DNA of 8,789 bases from Caldifarciminota bacterium (GTDB lineage Bacteria; Hydrothermota; Hydrothermia; S141-80), in assembly GCA_015490255.1 (NCBI GenBank), contig WFYF01000043.1, forward strand, positions 1 through 8,789. The letters are read 5' to 3'. Below the pieces are notes generated by a model. The model ran no database searches and had not been told where the DNA came from. It saw nothing but the letters and a program-made list of their open reading frames with translations. Made by a program: the position numbers and the translations under genes. The stretch's first letter is position 1. Each line of letters starts with the position of its first letter. Of this stretch, positions 4,995-8,789 are shown in pieces.

Positions 4995-6386
4995 ATGTCC
5001 GATGTGCGCATTGAGAAGGATTCCATGGGAGAGGTGGAGGTTCCTGCCCATGCCTACTGGGGAGCTCAGACCCAGCGGGCGGTGCAGAATTTTCCCATTT
5101 CGGGATGGCGGATGCCCCGTCCCTTCATCCATGCGCTGGGGCTGATCAAACGCTACGCCGCAGAGGTCAACGCGGAACTTGGCCTGCTGGACCGCAAAAT
5201 CGCCGACGCCATCATCCAGGCTGCGGAAGAGGTGATGGAAGGGAAGTGGGACGATCACTTCCCGGTGGACGTGTTCCAGACCGGATCCGGGACCTCATCC
5301 AACATGAACGCCAACGAGGTGATTGCCAACCGGGCCAACGAAATCCTCGGATCACCTCTTGGAAGCCGGAGCCCCGTCCATCCCAACGATCACGTGAACC
5401 GCGGGCAGTCCTCCAACGACGTGATTCCCACCGCCATCCACATCGCCGCCCGGATGGAGATTGAGCCTCTTCTGGAAGCCCTTCGGGGCCTTCATCGCGC
5501 CCTGGAAGACAAGGCCCGGGAATTCAGCGATGTGGTGAAGATCGGCCGGACCCACCTGCAGGATGCAGTCCCCATCACCCTGGGTCAGGAATTTTCCGGC
5601 TATGCCACCCAGATCGCCCATGGCATCCGGCGGATTGAAAACACCCTTCCCCACGTGGAGGAGCTCGCTCTCGGGGGGACGGCGGTGGGCACGGGGCTCA
5701 ACACCCATCGGGAATTTGCCCCCCGGGTGATCCGGAAAATTGCAGAACGGACCGGCCTGCCCTTCAGGGAGGCCGAAAACCGCTTTGAAGCCCTGGCGGC
5801 GCGGGACGCAATGGTGGAACTCATGGGGGCGTTGAACACGGTGGCCGTGAGTCTGATGAAAATTGGGAACGACCTCCGGCTGCTGTCCAGTGGTCCCCGC
5901 ACCGGGATTGCCGAGATCACCCTCCCTTCGCTCCAGCCGGGGAGCTCCATCATGCCCGGGAAGGTGAATCCCGTGATCCCGGAAATGATCATCCAGGTGG
6001 CGGCGTATGTGATGGGCGCCCATCTGGCGGTGACCATCGGCGGACAGAACGCACCGCTGGAACTCAACATCATGATGCCCCTCATCGCCCATCAGGTGCT
6101 CTGGTCCATCCATATTCTGACCAGCGGTGTGAAAGCGCTGACCGAGAAGTGTGTGGTGGGGATTGAGGCCAACCGGAAACGGTGCGAGGAGCTGGTGGAG
6201 TGGAGCATGGCTCTGGTCACGCCCCTGGCGCTGAAAATCGGCTATGACCGGGCGGCACAGGTGGCCTATAAGGCCTATAAGGAAGGCAAGACCGTCCGGC
6301 AGGTGGTGGTGGAGGAGGGGATCCTCACCGAAGAGGAGGCATCCCGGGTCCTGGATCCCCGGAGCATGCTGGGACCCTATGAATGA
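4995..6386 (+). CDS. fumC: Class II fumarate hydratase (fumarase C)
   Basis: This 463-aa enzyme interconverts fumarate and L-malate in the TCA cycle without an iron-sulfur cluster, as a cytoplasmic homotetramer. The length matches E. coli FumC (467 aa). It contains the conserved substrate-binding blocks GTSSNMNANEV (99-109), NRGQSSND (135-142) and GRTHLQDAVP (184-193, with H187 the expected active-site histidine), plus the superfamily signature GSSIMPGKVNP (316-326) with the catalytic-loop serine S318. Aspartase shares the fold, but these blocks and the N-terminal SDVRIEKDSMGEVEVPA segment fit fumarase best. The ATG follows GGGAGG by 6 bases. The stop overlaps the ABC transporter start (ATGA). 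Only 29 bases separate it from the upstream terminator and I see no promoter there, so expression may depend on read-through or an unseen promoter within the ferredoxin gene. Confidence 0.96.
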   Translation: MSDVRIEKDSMGEVEVPAHAYWGAQTQRAVQNFPISGWRMPRPFIHALGLIKRYAAEVNAELGLLDRKIADAIIQAAEEVMEGKWDDHFPVDVFQTGSGTSSNMNANEVIANRANEILGSPLGSRSPVHPNDHVNRGQSSNDVIPTAIHIAARMEIEPLLEALRGLHRALEDKAREFSDVVKIGRTHLQDAVPITLGQEFSGYATQIAHGIRRIENTLPHVEELALGGTAVGTGLNTHREFAPRVIRKIAERTGLPFREAENRFEALAARDAMVELMGALNTVAVSLMKIGNDLRLLSSGPRTGIAEITLPSLQPGSSIMPGKVNPVIPEMIIQVAAYVMGAHLAVTIGGQNAPLELNIMMPLIAHQVLWSIHILTSGVKALTEKCVVGIEANRKRCEELVEWSMALVTPLALKIGYDRAAQVAYKAYKEGKTVRQVVVEEGILTEEEASRVLDPRSMLGPYE

Positions 6387-8137
6387 TCTCAACGGGGGCG
6401 AAGATGAGGACCATCCGGAAACTCCATGAGCGCCGGGAATTTCAGATCCTCTCCTGGCTGGTGGCCTATCTTCGCCCCCATGTCCTTCCTTTCGTGCTGC
6501 TCTCGGTGCTGACCCTGATCCTCACTCTGGTGGAGCTTTCCCTCCCCTACTGGATCAAGGAGGGGATTGATCGGGCGGTGGTCCCGGGGATGCGGGGAGA
6601 AATCCCGCTGGAAGAGGTGTATGGGGGACTGCTGCGCTACGGTGGGCTATATCTCGGTGCTCTGCTGCTGGTTCTGGTTCTTTCGGTGGTCCAGACCTAC
6701 GGGCTTCAGGCCATCGGTCAGCACATCATGGCCCGCATCCGGGAGGACATCATCCGGCACTTTCTGGACATGCCGGTGGACGAGCTCGCCCGCCAGCCCG
6801 TGGGACGTCTGGTCACCCGGGCCACCAACGACGTGGCCGCCCTGAACGAGCTTTATGTTACCGTTCTCCCTGTGCTGTTCAAGGATTTCCTGCTCATCGT
6901 TGGGGTGCTCGTGATGCTGTTTGTGATGAACACCACCCTCACCCTGGCCCTCCTGACCCTCATTCCTCCCCTGCTGGTTCTGAGCTATGTCTTTCAGGTC
7001 AGGCTCCGTCGGGCCTATCTGGCCGTGCGCCGCTTCCTCGCCCAGCTCAACGCCTTTGTCCAGGAGCATCTCTCGGGCCTGGAGGTGCTCAAATCCTTCC
7101 TGGCAGAGGCGTTTTCCTATCGGCGCTTCGCTGGAATCAACCGGGAACTGCTGGATGCGTATCTGGAGCAGATTCGGCTGTTTTCCATTTTCCGCCCTAC
7201 CATATCCTTCATGCCCACCCTGGCCACCGCCATCATCCTGTGGATCGGTGGCGGTCAGGTGATCCGGGGACTGCTCACTTTCGGGGCGCTGGTGGCCTTC
7301 CTGGATTACATCAAGATGCTGTTCACTCCCATCCAGGACCTTGCGGAGAAGTTCAACATCTATCAGTCCGCCCTGGCCTCTTCTCAGCGGATTCACGATC
7401 TTCTCTCCACCCCAACGGAGCGAAAGGGAGGCAAAACCATACCGGACTTCCGAGGGGAGGTGGAGTTCCGGGACGTGTGGTTTGCCTATGAGCCCGGGAA
7501 GTGGGTGCTCCGGGGAGTGTCCTTCCGCTTGCGGGTGGGTGAGAAAGTGGCGCTGGTGGGTCCCACCGGAGCGGGGAAAAGCACCATCGTGAACCTCCTC
7601 CTGGGATTCTATGCTCCCGATCGGGGAGAAATCCTGGTGGACGGTGTGCCCCTTTCTGAAATTGATCTTTCGTGGTGGCGTCAGCAGATCGCCTGGGTGG
7701 CGCAGGATACGTTCCAGATTGAAGGCGATCCCATCCGGAACATCGTTCTTTTCGCGGACTTTCCCAAGGAGCGGGTTCAGAAAGTTCTGGACGAGCTTGG
7801 CCTCCGGGATCTTCGGGAGGGTCTGGCATCAGGAGAAAAGCAACTGGTGGCCATCGCCCGGGCCTATCTCTTCGCGCCCCGGATTCTGATCTTTGACGAG
7901 GCCACAAGCCACATGGATTCCTTCACCGAACAGCGGGTGGAGCAGCTGCTGGACCGCCTGCTGGAGGGTCGGAGTGCCCTTCTCATCGCCCATCGGCTGT
8001 CCACCGTGCGCCGGGCTCACAGGATTCTGGTGCTGGAGGAGGGAGAGATCGTGGAGACGGGCACGCATGAGGAACTTCTCGCCCGGAACGGACGCTATGC
8101 CCTTTTCTATCGTTTGCACTTCGGCATCGCAGCCTGA
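6383..8137 (+). CDS. ABC exporter half-transporter (membrane domain fused to ATPase domain)
   Basis: This is a 584-aa type IV ABC exporter subunit of the MsbA/multidrug type, which works as a dimer in the inner membrane. Residues about 20-330 form the six-helix membrane domain. The ATPase domain shows Walker A GPTGAGKST (393-401), the Q-loop Q441, signature-like LASGEKQ (481-487) in place of LSGGQ, Walker B ILIFDE (501-506) with catalytic E506, a D-loop ending in D512, and the switch histidine H537. From Q441 to the signature Ser S483 is 42 residues, about 15 fewer than in MsbA or Sav1866, and the X-loop (TEVGERG-like) is absent. The substrate is unknown; half-transporters of this type often pair with a second one, but none is visible here. 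The start at 6383 overlaps the fumC stop (ATGA); an in-frame ATG at 6404 with a GGGGG site nearby is a good alternative. The next gene begins 12 bases after the stop. Confidence 0.92.
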   Translation: MISTGAKMRTIRKLHERREFQILSWLVAYLRPHVLPFVLLSVLTLILTLVELSLPYWIKEGIDRAVVPGMRGEIPLEEVYGGLLRYGGLYLGALLLVLVLSVVQTYGLQAIGQHIMARIREDIIRHFLDMPVDELARQPVGRLVTRATNDVAALNELYVTVLPVLFKDFLLIVGVLVMLFVMNTTLTLALLTLIPPLLVLSYVFQVRLRRAYLAVRRFLAQLNAFVQEHLSGLEVLKSFLAEAFSYRRFAGINRELLDAYLEQIRLFSIFRPTISFMPTLATAIILWIGGGQVIRGLLTFGALVAFLDYIKMLFTPIQDLAEKFNIYQSALASSQRIHDLLSTPTERKGGKTIPDFRGEVEFRDVWFAYEPGKWVLRGVSFRLRVGEKVALVGPTGAGKSTIVNLLLGFYAPDRGEILVDGVPLSEIDLSWWRQQIAWVAQDTFQIEGDPIRNIVLFADFPKERVQKVLDELGLRDLREGLASGEKQLVAIARAYLFAPRILIFDEATSHMDSFTEQRVEQLLDRLLEGRSALLIAHRLSTVRRAHRILVLEEGEIVETGTHEELLARNGRYALFYRLHFGIAA

Positions 8138-8149
8138 TGGCCGGGGAAG

Positions 8150-8789
8150 ATGACGGTGGGCGGGTTTCTCTGGATTCTTCTGGGTCCTTCCTTTCATCAT
8201 CTCTTTGTGATCACGACCCTTCCGGAATCCCTGGCCCCCCGGACGTTTTCTCCGGAAAGGGATCGCACATCCCGGCGGATCCTGGTGTCGCCGGAGCGCA
8301 TTGTGCTGGAGGACACCACCCCCGCGGGCACCCTCCAGGTTCGGCTGGCCGGACTTTCCGGGGGGATGGCGCCCCTCTCGGACCTTGAGGAGGCCCGTCT
8401 GCGATATGCCACAGCCCGGGGTGCCCTTTCCGGAGGGCTGTTTCCCCTTCGCGCGGGGCGGGAGTTCCGGGTGATGGGCCTCCAGCTTGAGCGTAGAGGT
8501 CTCGCTCTGTGGGGAGGAGAAACCCGGGCCCGGAAAACCACGTTCACGGTGGCGCTTGCGCCCGGGGTTCGGGGGCCATACCCCCTGCCCTTCGCCGGCT
8601 CTCCGGAGGATGTGGTGGTGTGGTGGCGGGGGCGCCGGCTCTCCGCCGACGAATACCGGATTGAAGGAGATGGCAGTCTGTGGCTTGAAGGTTTTCCCGA
8701 CATCCTTCCGGGGGATCGTCTGGTTGTGGAGTTGCCGATGGCGGTTCACCGTATGGTGGGCGGAGGAGCCGGCGCCCCCGCCACCACAC
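8150..8789 (+). CDS. Hypothetical protein, possibly exported or surface protein (cut by right edge)
   Basis: An open frame of at least 213 codons starts 12 bases after the ABC transporter stop and runs off the right edge. It is in the same frame as that gene and has similar codon use, so it is probably a real operon member. A weak GGGGA site precedes the ATG; a GTG two codons later is possible. The N-terminus has a short hydrophobic stretch (GGFLWILLG, 4-12) and could be an uncleaved anchor or a weak signal peptide without positive charges. The rest looks beta-rich. Residues of roughly 140-195 run from a GPYPLP motif through SPEDVVVWWRGRRLSADEYR to a PGDRLVVELPM strand, resembling the G-x-Y-x-L ... 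V-x-V-x-G-x-x-L ... D-Y modules of large outer-membrane or surface proteins. That likeness is from memory and weak. I do not assign a function. Confidence 0.65.
   Translation, partial: MTVGGFLWILLGPSFHHLFVITTLPESLAPRTFSPERDRTSRRILVSPERIVLEDTTPAGTLQVRLAGLSGGMAPLSDLEEARLRYATARGALSGGLFPLRAGREFRVMGLQLERRGLALWGGETRARKTTFTVALAPGVRGPYPLPFAGSPEDVVVWWRGRRLSADEYRIEGDGSLWLEGFPDILPGDRLVVELPMAVHRMVGGGAGAPATT

Noticed and set aside
6263..6282. 9-bp tandem repeat GGCCTATAA in fumC, with a TATAAG that looks like a -10
   Set aside because: It encodes an AYKAYK helix segment that aligns with the normal fumarase C-terminal region, and no -35 lies at a suitable distance.
5352..6392. 346-aa minus-strand open frame opposite fumC
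   Set aside because: It lies wholly over fumC, which has all family signatures. The opposite frame is His/Gly/Pro-rich and has no domain.
8137..8388. 83-aa frame starting at an ATG overlapping the ABC transporter stop
   Set aside because: It is tempting because of the TGATG overlap, but it stops after 83 codons with Ser/Gly/His-rich sequence, while the frame from 8150 stays open to the edge with neighbour-like codon use.
7829..8749. 306-aa minus-strand open frame at the right end
   Set aside because: It runs antisense across the end of the ABC ATPase domain and the following gene. Composition is shadow-like and it lacks a sensible start context.

Overview
The window is a compact stretch of bacterial chromosome: GC-rich, nearly all coding, with short intergenic gaps and several 4-bp ATGA gene overlaps. 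It has clear bacterial -35/-10 promoters, Shine-Dalgarno sites and one intrinsic terminator. I see no mobile element, CRISPR array, tRNA or rRNA. The lineage cannot be fixed from this window. The 7Fe-type ferredoxin, class II fumarase, GufA-type ZIP transporter and GC-rich, arginine-rich proteins would suit a deep-branching or thermophilic bacterium, but that is only a guess.

Left half, minus strand (4491 down to 1). Five genes are packed head to tail: a ZIP-family metal transporter, a CapA-like metallophosphatase-fold protein, FolC, a Fur-family regulator, and the N-terminal 353 codons of a P1B-type metal ATPase cut by the left edge. ZIP/capA and capA/folC overlap by ATGA, and the ATPase start lies inside the end of the fur gene. 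The fur gene also has its own good promoter inside the 3' end of folC. A TTGCA-TG-TGCAA palindrome lies at the expected transcription start and could be an autoregulatory operator. Importer, regulator and exporter on one strand suggest a metal-homeostasis neighbourhood with folate and CapA genes embedded in it.

Centre (4492-4645). A 154-bp divergent region holds a strong plus-strand promoter for the ferredoxin and a weaker minus-strand promoter for the ZIP operon. Their two -10 elements form a perfect 9-bp inverted repeat.

Right half, plus strand (4646 to 8789). An 86-aa seven-cysteine ferredoxin is followed by a perfect 10-bp-stem terminator. Then come fumC, an ABC-exporter half-transporter overlapping fumC by ATGA, and a partial unknown gene that runs off the right edge and may encode a surface protein. 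The ABC protein has an unusually short helical subdomain and seems to lack the X-loop. No separate promoter is evident in the 29 bases between the terminator and fumC, so fumC and the genes behind it may depend on read-through from the ferredoxin promoter.

I did not find a convincing new defence or mobile system. The best leads are the shortened ABC nucleotide-binding domain, the fur/ATPase control region with an ATPase N-terminus lacking CxxC, the CapA-FolC coupling, and the mirror-image divergent promoter.
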